64,000 nt of DNA from Bin87 sp965204685 (GCA_965204685.1 OZ242004.1:1178001-1242000), one strand, 5' to 3'; counted from the stretch's first letter, positions 32,190 to 40,478 are shown. Translations and numbers: made by a program. Notes: generated by a model from the sequence alone, not told the origin.

Positions 32190-32219
32190 GCCGGCAGTCC
32201 GCGGAGTGAGGAAGTTGCC

Positions 32220-32813
32220 ATGACGACCACACCTGAGATCAGGACAGGCGCCCGGATGACCCTGGCGGAGTTTCTGGACTTGCCCGAACAGGAGCAACGC
32301 TGCGAGCTCATCGACGGAGTGGTGTATATGGCCGCTTTCCCGGTTCCTGACCACCAATTCTTGGCGACCGTATTGACCACGCATTTGGCCTTGCAAATCT
32401 TGGAAACCGGGCTGGGCATCGTGTATCAGGTGGCCGGCGTCGTCGTATCGGACAACAGCGCTTTGGGGCCGGATATTGTGGTCGTGCGGGCGGAGCGTGT
32501 CGGCATCATCGGCCCAACGGTCATCGACGGCGGCCCGCCCGACATCGTGGTGGAAGTGTTATCGTCCGACCGGCGCGCGGACCTGGTGCGCAAACGGGAG
32601 TTGTATGAGGCCGCGGGCATCCCGGAATACTGGATACTGGACGACGACGACGACACGCTCACGGCGCTGGAATTGGCCGACGATGGCGCCTACCGGGAGC
32701 GCGCGGTCCTCACCACCGCCGACACCCTGACCACGCCGCTCTTTCCGGAGTTCAGCCTGCCCCTGGCCCAGGTGTTCGACCACCCGGCGCGGATCAGAGG
32801 CGCCAACCACTAG
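32220..32813 (+). CDS. Uma2 family (DUF820) restriction-endonuclease-like protein
   Basis: A 197-residue Uma2/DUF820 protein. The family core is seen as MTLAEFLDLPEQEQRCELIDG (Glu), ALGPDIVVVRAER (PD of the PD-(D/E)xK fold), PPDIVVEVLSSDRRADLVRK (E-x-K) and YEAAGIPEYWILD. The fold is nuclease-like, but the biological role of these proteins is unknown. They expand in Cyanobacteria and Chloroflexota. The last 46 residues are identical to those of the next gene. Confidence 0.88.
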   Translation: MTTTPEIRTGARMTLAEFLDLPEQEQRCELIDGVVYMAAFPVPDHQFLATVLTTHLALQILETGLGIVYQVAGVVVSDNSALGPDIVVVRAERVGIIGPTVIDGGPPDIVVEVLSSDRRADLVRKRELYEAAGIPEYWILDDDDDTLTALELADDGAYRERAVLTTADTLTTPLFPEFSLPLAQVFDHPARIRGANH

Positions 32814-32890
32814 TCCAGCGACGGGGGCGACGGGTTGACTCGGGGTAAAATGACCGCACTGCGAACGCGATGGCGCCAGGTCGTGCATAA

Positions 32891-33478
32891 GTGACAACGT
32901 CGACCCACATATACAGCGGAATGCGGATGACGCCCGAGGAATTCCGCAACCTGCCTGAAGCGGGTCCACGCTGCGAACTACTGGAAGGGGTGCTGTACCT
33001 GATGCCGGAGCCGGCGCTTGATCATCAATTTCTGGTGCAACTCCTCTGGAAGTACCTCTTTGACCAGCTGACGGTGGGTGGCCTCGCCCACACCTACATC
33101 CCGGTGAACGTGATCGTATCCGGGGATGATTACTTGTCCCCGGATATTATCGTCGTCCGCGCCAGTCGATCCGAAATGTTGGGCGAAGTTTGGGTCAACG
33201 GCGCGCCTGACATCGTGGTGGAGGTGCTCTCCACCGATCGTGACCGCGACTTGGTGGACAAACGCCGATTGTACGCCGCTGCCGGCGTTCCCGAGTACTG
33301 GATCCTGGACGGCGACGCCGACACGCTCACGGCGTTGGAATTGGCCGACGACGGTGCCTACCGGGAGCGTGCGGTCCTCACCACCGCGGACACCCTGACC
33401 ACGCCGCTCTTCCCGGAGTTCAGCCTGCCCCTGGCCCAGGTGTTCGACCACCCGGCGCGCATTCAACGCCAAGAATAA
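32891..33478 (+). CDS. Uma2 family (DUF820) protein, tandem paralogue
   Basis: A 195-residue paralogue of the preceding gene. The core motifs are MTPEEFRNLPEAGPRCELLEG, YLSPDIIVVRASR, APDIVVEVLSTDRDRDLVDK and YAAAGVPEYWILD, all with the PD-(D/E)xK residues. N-terminal halves of the two genes are clearly diverged. By contrast, 32652-32790 and 33320-33458 differ at only 6 of 139 bases, all silent. GTG start at 32891. A strong terminator follows. Confidence 0.88.
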   Translation: MTTSTHIYSGMRMTPEEFRNLPEAGPRCELLEGVLYLMPEPALDHQFLVQLLWKYLFDQLTVGGLAHTYIPVNVIVSGDDYLSPDIIVVRASRSEMLGEVWVNGAPDIVVEVLSTDRDRDLVDKRRLYAAAGVPEYWILDGDADTLTALELADDGAYRERAVLTTADTLTTPLFPEFSLPLAQVFDHPARIQRQE

Positions 33479-33504
33479 TCCGCCGCGCCGGATGCAAAGA
33501 CTGA

Positions 33505-33531
33505 GGGGCGGGTTGTACACCCGCCCCTTTT
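33505..33531 (+). terminator. Rho-independent terminator
   Basis: GGGGCGGGT, loop TGTAC, ACCCGCCCC, then TTTT: a perfect 9-bp stem with a T-run, 26 nt after the second Uma2 stop. Confidence 0.85.
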
Positions 33532-33553
33532 GCGTGGCTTGACGCGGCGCCAG

Positions 33554-34816
33554 TTAGTCGGCGGTGGTCGTAGCCGTCGCGCCGGCGGTGGCGGCGTCGA
33601 CGATGGGCTGGTTGGTGCGGGCGTCCACCTCGAAGGGGGAGTAGAGCTCCAGCTCCTTGCCCATCTCACGGACGGCGGGGATGACCTCCTCGCCCATGAG
33701 CCGCAGGCTGCGCATCTGGTCCTCGTGGGTCATGGCGCCGTCGCCGTCCCAGAAGAAGACGCTGCCCGGCCGCAGGTATTCCAGAACCTCGCGGATCTTG
33801 GGTATCACCGTCTTCGGCGTGCCGGTGATGATCGTGCTATCGGCCACCTGGTCCTCGAAGGGACGGCGGTTGGTGCCGAAGCGGCCGGCGGGGCCGAAGG
33901 CAGCGGCGGACAGCCGGCGCGACGTGCGCGACGTGTGGCCCGGCAGGTTCATGATGGCGGGGTTGATGCCACCCTCGTTGCCGGCCAGGAAGGGGTTGCT
34001 GACGCCGGACAGGTACTTGCGCCCGACTTCCTCGGCCAACTCCTCGGTCTCGTCGACGTGGACCTTCCACAGGTAGGCCACGTTCTGCGTGCCCGACTCG
34101 TAGCCGTTTTCGGCGGCGGTGTCGTGGTAGAGCTGGAAAGCCTCGCGGGTGGGCTCCAGGCGGGTGGCCAGGAGGACCAGCGGGTAGCGATGCTCGGCGC
34201 ACCACCTGACCGTCTCCACGGACACGGTGGACGGGATCCAGATCTGCGGGTGGGGTTCCTGCAGGGGCTTGGCCCACGGGTTGACGTAGCGGTAGTGGAA
34301 GTGCTTGCCCTCCCAGCGCCACGGGCCGGGCTCGGTCCACGCCTTGATGATCAGGTCGTGGGCCTCCTCGAACCGCTCGCGGTTGAAGTTGGGCGGCGAG
34401 TTGTGGGACCAGCTCTCGCGGCCACCGCCGCGCACGAAGCCGGACACCAGGCGGCCGTGGGAGATCATGTCGATCATGGACAGCTGCTCGGCCAGCCACA
34501 GGGGGTCGTCCCAGATGGGCAGCACGTTGCCCAGGATGATGATCTTCACCTTGTTGGTGATGCGGGCCAGGATGGACGCGCCGACGTTGGTGACGCCCTG
34601 CATGCAGAAGGGCGTGGAGTGGTGCTCGTTGAGCATCACGGCGTCGAAGCCCATCTCCTCGGCGTAGACCTTCTCGTCGAGGTAGCGGTTATAAAGCTGG
34701 GCGCCGATGTCGGGTCGGTAGTGGCTGTTGGAGATGCCCAGGTCGGTGCTCTGGGTGCCCATCAGGCCGGAGTTTTCATCCTGCCAGGGCTGCTCGGTAA
34801 AATGGCCAATCAGCAT
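33554..34816 (-). CDS. LLM-class FMN-dependent monooxygenase
   Basis: A 420-residue bacterial luciferase-like protein. MLIGHFTEQPWQDENSG starts the barrel, YAEEMGFDAVMLNEHHSTPF carries the Asn-Glu-His-His motif typical of the group, and GNVLPIWDDPLWLAEQLSMI and GRLVSGFVRGGGRE are cofactor-site segments. It is longer than the F420 type and nearer to flavin-dependent alkanal monooxygenase-like enzymes. The substrate is unknown. GGAGAGG lies upstream of ATG at 34816; the longer frame to 34897 is rejected. Confidence 0.87.
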   Translation of the reverse strand: MLIGHFTEQPWQDENSGLMGTQSTDLGISNSHYRPDIGAQLYNRYLDEKVYAEEMGFDAVMLNEHHSTPFCMQGVTNVGASILARITNKVKIIILGNVLPIWDDPLWLAEQLSMIDMISHGRLVSGFVRGGGRESWSHNSPPNFNRERFEEAHDLIIKAWTEPGPWRWEGKHFHYRYVNPWAKPLQEPHPQIWIPSTVSVETVRWCAEHRYPLVLLATRLEPTREAFQLYHDTAAENGYESGTQNVAYLWKVHVDETEELAEEVGRKYLSGVSNPFLAGNEGGINPAIMNLPGHTSRTSRRLSAAAFGPAGRFGTNRRPFEDQVADSTIITGTPKTVIPKIREVLEYLRPGSVFFWDGDGAMTHEDQMRSLRLMGEEVIPAVREMGKELELYSPFEVDARTNQPIVDAATAGATATTTAD

Positions 34817-34929
34817 AGCGGCCTCTCCTTTGTTGGGAGTGCGGTACGGGTGGTTCGGTGATGGCCGCAGTTTAGCAGGGGCCGGGGACGGGGGCAAGGA
34901 CGACCGCCGCCGGCGCGTTGCGGACGCCG

Positions 34930-35397
34930 TTACAGGCTTTCCGCCAGGTATTCCAGCTCGTCCAGCACTTCGGAGAAAGTGGGAAACTGGTAGCGGTGCA
35001 GGGTTTCGTGGAATACTTCCACGCCCGTTGCCGGGTCATACACGCGGTGGTGGTATTCGTGCGAGTCTCGGTGCAGATTGTGGTATTTCAACAGCAGATG
35101 TTCTCCGCGCAGCCACCCGATGTAGCGAAACGAGTAAGCGCGGATGCGGAGCGTGTTGCCGAAGTAGCGCGCGTCAAACCAGATTTCCACTTCAAGGGCA
35201 ACGTCTGTCCGGCAGGTGACCTCGCCACTTAAAGAAACGACACTCTCGCCCCCATCGCTGAAGGTGAGAGTGTCCCCAAACACGAAGGTATGCTGATTCA
35301 ACCGGAGTTCGTGGACGGTTCGGTAGTGGTCCCAGGTGTTCCAGTCGTGGGGGTCTTTTTGCGGAGGGATAGCGCGCCTTGATAGCTGGAATACCAC
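34930..35397 (-). CDS. TumE/DUF6516-like toxin, nested start inside antitoxin gene
   Basis: A 155-residue protein. The C-terminal part (WLRGEHLLLKYHNLHRDSHE, YHHRVYDPATG, FHETLHRYQFPTFSEVLDEL) has the His-rich arrangement of TumE/DUF6516-type proteins, which are toxin-antitoxin components of unclear mechanism. Family assignment is moderate. It starts with GTG at 35397, 100 nt before the end of the antitoxin gene in another frame, with GAGG 7 nt upstream. The same nested start is preserved in the broken copy at 35714. Confidence 0.6.
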   Translation of the reverse strand: MVFQLSRRAIPPQKDPHDWNTWDHYRTVHELRLNQHTFVFGDTLTFSDGGESVVSLSGEVTCRTDVALEVEIWFDARYFGNTLRIRAYSFRYIGWLRGEHLLLKYHNLHRDSHEYHHRVYDPATGVEVFHETLHRYQFPTFSEVLDELEYLAESL

Positions 35398-35570
35398 CTG
35401 AGTACCTCGGCGGTAGGACGGATTGCATCCAATTCGAGCAGCGTCGCCATCTTTTCGCTGGTCATTTCGTAGCGGATTTCGTACTGGCGCAGTTTTTCCT
35501 CAACCTCAGCCAGCATGGTGCCGGTCGGCACCTGGCGAACCGTGATGCTCGCTTTCCCGGTAGTTGACAT
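35298..35570 (-). CDS. Antitoxin-like protein B (overlaps toxin B)
   Basis: A 90-residue protein: MSTTGKASITVRQVPTGTML, then VEEKLRQYEIRYEMTSEKMA, then RPTAEVLRWYSSYQGAL. It is homologous to the 35648-35899 protein. A GGAAAGGGGG ribosome site precedes ATG at 35570. Its last 33 codons overlap the toxin B start in another frame, so toxin translation can be coupled to antitoxin translation. The tail TGTPGTTTEPSTNSG is read-through of the toxin-coding segment and is probably not selected for itself. Confidence 0.6.
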   Translation of the reverse strand: MSTTGKASITVRQVPTGTMLAEVEEKLRQYEIRYEMTSEKMATLLELDAIRPTAEVLRWYSSYQGALSLRKKTPTTGTPGTTTEPSTNSG

Positions 35571-35714
35571 GGTTTGCCCCCTTTCCTGATGCCGGACGAC
35601 AAAGGTATTTTGCTCCAGTTGGATGTCCTGGATGGTTCGGTAGCGGTCTAACGACTGCCATCCGTTTGGGTCCGCTCTTTGAGGGATGCCAAGGCGCGAT
35701 AAGCGAAACACCAT
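35571..35714 (-). pseudogene. Truncated toxin A fragment
   Basis: ATG at 35714 opens MVFRLSRLGIPQRADPNGWQ, the same N-terminus as toxin B (MVFQLSRRAIPPQKDPHDWN). After 48 codons it runs in frame into antitoxin B. About two thirds of the toxin is missing. A GAGG ribosome site and the position inside antitoxin A match those of toxin B. The continuous frame 35298-35714 could make a toxin-head/antitoxin fusion. Confidence 0.65.
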
Positions 35715-35899
35715 TTAAGTACCTCGGCAGTTTCCTGCATTTCGCCCCACTCGATGAGTGCAACCATACGCTCACTGGGCATTTCATAGCGCTGTTCGTA
35801 GCCGGCGACTTCGGCTTGCAGCTCTGCCATCATTTCGGCGCGGGAAACCTCGCGCACCGAAATGCTGGCGTCGGTTTCGACCTCATTAGAGGCGGTCAT
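35648..35899 (-). CDS. Antitoxin-like protein A
   Basis: An 83-residue protein: MTASNEVETDASISVREVSR, then LQAEVAGYEQRYEMPSERMV, then QETAEVLKWCFAYRALASL. It is homologous to antitoxin B, sharing YExRYEMxSExM and TAEVLxW. GGGAG precedes ATG at 35899; a TATACT lies just upstream of that on the minus strand. Its 3' end overlaps the toxin A fragment by 67 nt. No DNA-binding motif is evident. Confidence 0.6.
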   Translation of the reverse strand: MTASNEVETDASISVREVSRAEMMAELQAEVAGYEQRYEMPSERMVALIEWGEMQETAEVLKWCFAYRALASLKERTQTDGSR

Positions 35900-36026
35900 A
35901 GCGTAATCTCCCGGCATGGGCCTGGTATCGTGGCGCATTAACACAGTATAGGAACCACTCGCCGGGGGCAACCGGTCAAGCGGCGGTGGGGAAGGGGGCA
36001 AGGTTGGGCAGCCGGCGGGCGCATTA

Positions 36027-36956
36027 GAACCCCTAACAAAATGGGTTGCTAATCCATAATCAGGCGGCTAATCTCGCGGTAAGACAGGACCGTAGCGGTG
36101 GGCTGGCGCCGTATCTGCGGCAGCGGGAGGAGGTGTCCCATGGCGAAACCTTTGGTAAGCGACGAATTATGGGAGATCATACAGCCGCTGCTACCCGCCC
36201 CCAAACCCCGGCGGTTCCGCAATCCGGGACGCCAGCGCATCGACGACCGCAAGGCGCTGACCGGCATACTGTTCGTATTGAAGAGCGGCATTCCCTGGGA
36301 GATGCTGCCCCAGGAAATGGGATGCGGTTCGGGGATGACCTGCTGGCGTCGGCTGCGGGATTGGCAGCAGGCGGGAGTGTGGGCAAAGCTCCATGAAACG
36401 CTGTTGTCCAGATTGCACGGAGCGGACCAGCTGGACTGGTCACGGGCTTGCGTGGACAGCGCGTCAGTGCGTGCCGTGGGGGGCGGGGAAAAAGACCGGC
36501 CCCAATCCTACGGATCGAGGTAAGCCGGGGAGCAAGCATCACGTGCTCACCGAAGCCAATGGAACGCCGCTGTCGGCCATCCTGACCGGCGCCAATCGCC
36601 ACGACGTGACGCAGTTGTTGCCCCTGGTGGACGCTGTGCCGTCGGTGCGGGGTCAACGGGGCCGACCCCGTCGCCGGCCAAAGCGGCTGTACGCCGACCG
36701 AGCCTATGACTCGCGGCGGCATCGCCAGGAACTGCGGGCGCGGCACATCGCGCCCGCCCTGGCCCGGCGGGGCGCCGAACACGGCAGCGGGCTGGGGGTG
36801 CACCGCTGGGTGGTCGAGCGGACCCTGGGTTGGCTGCACCAGTTCCGCCGGCTGCGGGTGCGCTACGAGCGCCGCGCTGACATCCATGAAGCCTTCATGT
36901 CCCTGGGCTGCTCAATCATCTGCTTCCGACGACTAACATCTTTTTGTTAGGGGTTC
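36027..36956. mobile_element. IS5-family insertion sequence (IS427-like)
   Basis: A 930-bp element with 15-bp perfect terminal inverted repeats, GAACCCCTAACAAAA at the left and its complement at the right. It is flanked by TTA on both sides (36024-36026 and 36957-36959), a 3-bp target duplication typical of the group. It holds one transposase in two frames (36140-36950). On its right it cuts a type III Mod gene; on its left lies unrelated toxin-antitoxin DNA. Confidence 0.88.
36140..36950 (+). CDS. IS5-family transposase in two overlapping frames
   Basis: Frame A (36140-36523) encodes the DUF4096-type N-terminus, ELWEIIQPLLPAPKPRRFRN and LTGILFVLKSGIPWEMLPQE, and the first catalytic Asp in CVDSASVRA. 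Frame B (ending 36950) continues with TGPNPTDRGKPGSKHH, the second Asp in LYADRAYDS, and the Glu in HRWVVERTLGWLHQFRRLRV. All DDE residues are present across the two frames. Frame B lies +1 to frame A, and the switch falls at GGGGAAAAAG (36485-36494). IS427-group elements often use frameshifting; a mutational break is the alternative. GGAGGAGG precedes ATG at 36140. Confidence 0.85.
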
Positions 36957-38115
36957 TTAGAAGGCGAGTTCCGTTTTCGTTGGCATCGTACTTCTTGTCT
37001 GTCCAGACAGTCCGGTAAAGTCCGGAATCTTTGCCTATTTCGATCTCGTATCGCTCGCCACGTTTCTTTGCGCGCAGTAGATGCTGAACCGAGTCAGCGG
37101 ATTGTCGAGCGTAGCGCCATTTCCGCTCTACACCGGAAGTATCAATTGGGTAGACATATACAGTGCCCTCATGAACCTCCGTTTGTTTCGGATGCTGGCT
37201 ATCTTCGCAAACGTCGCCGAAACCAGCAACGCGATCATCTCGAACAAGAACTGGATAAAAACAATTTCTTGCGTCGTGGCGTTCCGACTCAGTTCCCCAG
37301 TTGCGGAACTGAGACCATGTTATATCGGATTTGTCGATTTTTCTATCGGCAATGACTTTGTTGTCTCTCGGAAAAACGAAGAACGCATATTCGTGAGTGT
37401 ATGAAAAGTTCATCCCTTGAACGCCACGCGGATTGTGGACGATAGTGACGCAGACATGATCGTAATTTCCCTCTTCGAAAACGTCCTTCAGGATTTCGCC
37501 GAGGCTGGTCAACTCATTTTCATCAATCGTGCAAATCAGGACTCCGTCTTTACGCAGCAAATTCCGGGCCAACTTTAAGCGGGGATACATCATGGAAAGC
37601 CATGTTGAATGGTAACGTCCACTGGACACAGGGTTGCTTACGAAATTCCCTGCGTCATGGTTAGCGTCGCCAGTCGCCGCGAGATAATCCCGTTTGCTTT
37701 CTTGGAAGTTATTTTTGTAAATTAGATCCTTGCCCGTATTATACGGCGGGTCAATGTAAATCAGCTTCACCTTGCCGGCGTAGCTCTTTTGCAGGAGCTT
37801 CAGTACTTCAAGGTTGTCGCCCTCAATCATCAGGTTCTGCGTGGTGTCCCAAGCCTCGCTCTCCTCCGGGCAGGGCCGTAGGGTTCCGGTGCTGGGTGTC
37901 AGGGCGAGCCGACGGGCGCGACGCTTGCCGTACCAGTTCAACCCGTACTTTTCCTCGCCGTCGACCACGGTGTCGCCCAAAAGTTGCCGCAGCACGTCAA
38001 AGTCAATCTTGCCCTCGGTGAAAGCCTCCGGGAACAGGGTCTGCAACTGGGTAAGGTTGTCCGCCACCAGATCGGCGGAGCGAGTTTCGGGATCTGCAGC
38101 TGTTATCTGGTTCAT
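36957..38115 (-). pseudogene. Type III restriction-modification Mod methyltransferase, 3' end lost at IS
   Basis: The start at 38115 (GGAGGATGTAACG upstream) encodes MNQITAADPETRSADLV and the Mod N-terminus FPEAFTEGKIDFDVLRQLLG, then LMIEGDNLEVLKLLQ and the catalytic motif IV in KLIYIDPPYNTGKD. In beta-class Mod proteins the SAM-binding motif I lies near the C-terminus. Here the gene ends at the IS boundary after ENGTRLL, about 385 residues in, so motif I is lost and the product should be inactive. Sequence left of the IS does not continue Mod, and no res gene is present. Confidence 0.85.
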
Positions 38116-38145
38116 CGTTACATCCTCCGGGTGGCTGCGGCGTTC

Positions 38146-38174
38146 ATCGTATCCAGATACGCGCACTTGGTCAA
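38146..38174 (-). promoter_or_regulatory. Promoter of the mod gene
   Basis: On the minus strand TTGACC and TACGAT are separated by 17 bp and end about 30 bp upstream of the Mod start. Confidence 0.6.
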
Positions 38175-38200
38175 TTGTTGTAGCCGCGTGGCAGGACGGA

Positions 38201-38247
38201 CTGAATTACGCCTCCCGCCCGACCCGCTATATTTGCACGGCGTAAAC
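38201..38247 (+). repeat. Orphan copy of the acyl-CoA dehydrogenase promoter segment
   Basis: This segment matches 39176-39222 over about 45 bp (CCTCCCGCCCGACCCGCTAT and GCACGGCGTAAAC are identical). It keeps a promoter-like TTACGC, 17 bp, TATATT. No plus-strand gene follows; the Uma2 gene downstream is on the other strand. The 38248-38378 stretch shows no gene. Confidence 0.65.
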
Positions 38248-38378
38248 CGAGGGCAACTCAAGCCACCAAATCTTGCCGCGGCATGATCGCCGCCGTCGCT
38301 CCGGAGCGATGCAACCAGGCCCTGGCACGAAATTCCGCAACGGGCGAATGGTTCCAGTGTGAGGCGACTGGGGAATAG

Positions 38379-39128
38379 TTAGTTCCCGGATTGCAGCCGT
38401 CGCAACTGCTCCCGGAGCAGCTCCACTTCAGCCTCGGCGGCGAGGGCGCGAGTTTCGGCAGCCAGCCGGGCGTGCCACACTTCCCGCCAACCCTCCAGGT
38501 AGGTTCCGGTGGCCGGGTCATACAGTCGCGGCCAACCCTCATCCCAGGCCAGGCTGAGCTCCAGCAGGGGGCTGTACCCTTTCAAAATGCCGTCGGGTTC
38601 GGTAGTCAGATCAACGGGGCGGTACGCGCCGTCAACCAGCAGGCCGCCGCTCAGCGGCGCGTCGTGATATTGGCCTCCGGACGGGTCGAACCGCCAGTAT
38701 TCCGGCACGCCGATAGCGGCGTAGATGCCGGGTTTGCGGTTGACGTCTACCCTTCCCGTGCTTTCCGACGCCACTTCCAGGGCAAAGTCCGGCGGCTTGC
38801 CCACTTCCCAGGGCAGATACAATTTGCGCGGACGGATGGCGTGGGCGTCAACGCCAAAGGCCAGGTACACGTCCGGCGCAACGCGCACGTTCAGGTTGCC
38901 GGAGTCATAGCAGATGTAAGTTTCGTGGTCCAGAAACACATCAGGCCGGCGGTTGAAGTCAGTGAACCGGGCGCGGAAGATGCCTGCAATTTCGGCAATT
39001 TCAAGGTTTTGTTCCATGTCGTCAGGGGTTCGGCTCTTTTCGTCGGGATTGAACTCCAGGCTGGCATAGTCAATCTCGCCGCCCCGTTGGTAGGGCAGCA
39101 TCTTGAATCCGTGTTTGGCGGTAGTCAT
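38379..39128 (-). CDS. Uma2 family protein with coiled-coil tail
   Basis: A 249-residue Uma2-type protein of the longer subtype. Core motifs are RPDVFLDHETYICYD, RVAPDVYLAFGVD (PD), PPDFALEVASESTGRVDVNRK (E-x-S...K) and YAAIGVPEYWRFDPSG. A C-terminal charged helix (AAETRALAAEAEVELLREQL) may form a coiled coil. The nearest relative in the window is 52317-53054. GGAGG precedes ATG at 39128. The gene is bracketed by two copies of a 45-bp promoter segment. Confidence 0.82.
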   Translation of the reverse strand: MTTAKHGFKMLPYQRGGEIDYASLEFNPDEKSRTPDDMEQNLEIAEIAGIFRARFTDFNRRPDVFLDHETYICYDSGNLNVRVAPDVYLAFGVDAHAIRPRKLYLPWEVGKPPDFALEVASESTGRVDVNRKPGIYAAIGVPEYWRFDPSGGQYHDAPLSGGLLVDGAYRPVDLTTEPDGILKGYSPLLELSLAWDEGWPRLYDPATGTYLEGWREVWHARLAAETRALAAEAEVELLREQLRRLQSGN

Positions 39129-39179
39129 TGCAAGCCTCCGTGCCGCGATTTTATCACCTGCGCCCGTCGCCCCCCGGAA

Positions 39180-39208
39180 TGACACCTCCCGCCCGACCCG
39201 CTATAATT
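39180..39208 (+). promoter_or_regulatory. Consensus sigma70 promoter of the acyl-CoA dehydrogenase
   Basis: TTGACA, 17 bp, TATAAT: a perfect match to the consensus in both boxes and in spacing, 46 bp before the ATG at 39255. Confidence 0.85.
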
Positions 39209-39254
39209 GCACGGCGTAAACGAACGGCACACTCTTTCACGAGGCAGCGTTGCT

Positions 39255-40457
39255 ATGGAATTCGCATTCACCCCCGAACAGGAAGCCCTGCGCGCCGAAG
39301 TCCAGCAATTCATTGCGGAAAACGTAACCCCCGAAATCGTCGCCGAGCTTGAGGACACCGGCATCCGCCGGCGCGGACCCAAGACCCGCGAGATGTACAA
39401 GCAGATCGCCGACCGGGGCTGGATCGGCATCTCCTGGCCCCCGGAGTACGGCGGCCAGGGCGGCAGCCGCATCGACCAGTACATCGTGGAAGAGGAGTTC
39501 GCCCGCGCCGGCATCACCGTCGGCGGCGCCGGCTCCGGCGCTCCCGCTATCCTGGCCGCCGGCACCGAGGAGCAGAAGCAGGAGTTCCTGCCCGGCATCA
39601 TCCGCGGCGAGATCAGCTTCGCCCTGGGCTTCACCGAGCCCCAGGCGGGCGCTGACCTGGCCGGCCTCCAGTGCCGCGCCGTCCGCGACGGCGACGAGTA
39701 CGTCATCAACGGCCAGAAGATGTACACCACGGCCGCCCACTACGCCACCCACATCTACCTGATGGCGCGCACCGACCCCGACGCTCCCCGGCATCGCGGC
39801 ATCAGCATCTTCCTGATCCCCATGGACACGCCCGGCATCACCGTGCGCCCCCTGTGGACCATCCAGAACAACCCGCCGGCTCCCCTGGGCACCACCTACG
39901 GCGACAACCGCACCAACGAGACCTTCTTCGAGAACGTCCGCGTCCCCGCGTCCTGCATGCTGGGCGAGGAGAACCAGGGCTGGTACGTCGGCGCCATGGG
40001 CCTCAACCTGGACCGCGTGGGCGCGTCCCGCTACCTGATCTCCATCCAGCGCGACGAGGACATCGTCAACTGGGTCAAGGACAACGACATCGAGGGTTAC
40101 GCCATGCGCGAAGACCCCGCCCTGCGCGACCGCCTGGCCGACATGTGGATCGAGGGCCAGGTCTGCCGCCTGATGACCATGCGCAGCATGTCCATCGTGG
40201 AGACCGACGGCAACTTCACCTACGAGGGTTCCGCTGAGAAGGTCTTTGCCCCCGAGCACGGCGTGCGCACCACCGAGACCATCGCGCAGATGCTCGGCCC
40301 CTACGGCCAACTGCTCAACGGTTCCGAGGACGCCATCGAGAGCGGCGTGTTCGCCCACAACCTCATGGGCGCGTTCCAGAGCGGCATCAACCACGGCAGC
40401 GTCCAGGTCATGCGCGACCAGGTGGCCCGCCGCGGCCTGGGTATGCCCCGCGTCTAA
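39255..40457 (+). CDS. Acyl-CoA dehydrogenase
   Basis: A 400-residue FAD-dependent acyl-CoA dehydrogenase. It starts MEFAFTPEQEALRAEVQQFI, then GISWPPEYGGQGGS, then FALGFTEPQAGADLAGLQCR (FAD-binding motif) and YVINGQKMYTTAAHYATHIY. ENVRVPASCMLGEENQGW is the core beta-domain motif. The C-terminal helical domain has FTYEGSAEKVFAPEHGVRT. It resembles the FadE28/29-like group used for steroid or branched substrates, but the substrate cannot be fixed. It is driven by a consensus promoter, suggesting strong expression. Confidence 0.9.
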   Translation: MEFAFTPEQEALRAEVQQFIAENVTPEIVAELEDTGIRRRGPKTREMYKQIADRGWIGISWPPEYGGQGGSRIDQYIVEEEFARAGITVGGAGSGAPAILAAGTEEQKQEFLPGIIRGEISFALGFTEPQAGADLAGLQCRAVRDGDEYVINGQKMYTTAAHYATHIYLMARTDPDAPRHRGISIFLIPMDTPGITVRPLWTIQNNPPAPLGTTYGDNRTNETFFENVRVPASCMLGEENQGWYVGAMGLNLDRVGASRYLISIQRDEDIVNWVKDNDIEGYAMREDPALRDRLADMWIEGQVCRLMTMRSMSIVETDGNFTYEGSAEKVFAPEHGVRTTETIAQMLGPYGQLLNGSEDAIESGVFAHNLMGAFQSGINHGSVQVMRDQVARRGLGMPRV

Positions 40458-40478
40458 CCCGTCGCCGGAGCCGTCACC

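Noticed and set aside
32834..32851. TTGACT and TAAAAT upstream of the second Uma2 gene as a promoter
   Set aside because: The boxes are only 6 bp apart, so they cannot form a sigma70 promoter.
35298..35714. 138-aa ORF as a single normal gene
   Set aside because: It is a truncated toxin N-terminus read through into antitoxin B; the internal ATG at 35570 has its own strong ribosome site.
36916..36956. C-terminus of the Mod frame (RTPNKKMLVVGSR)
   Set aside because: These codons come from the IS terminal inverted repeat and not from the methyltransferase.
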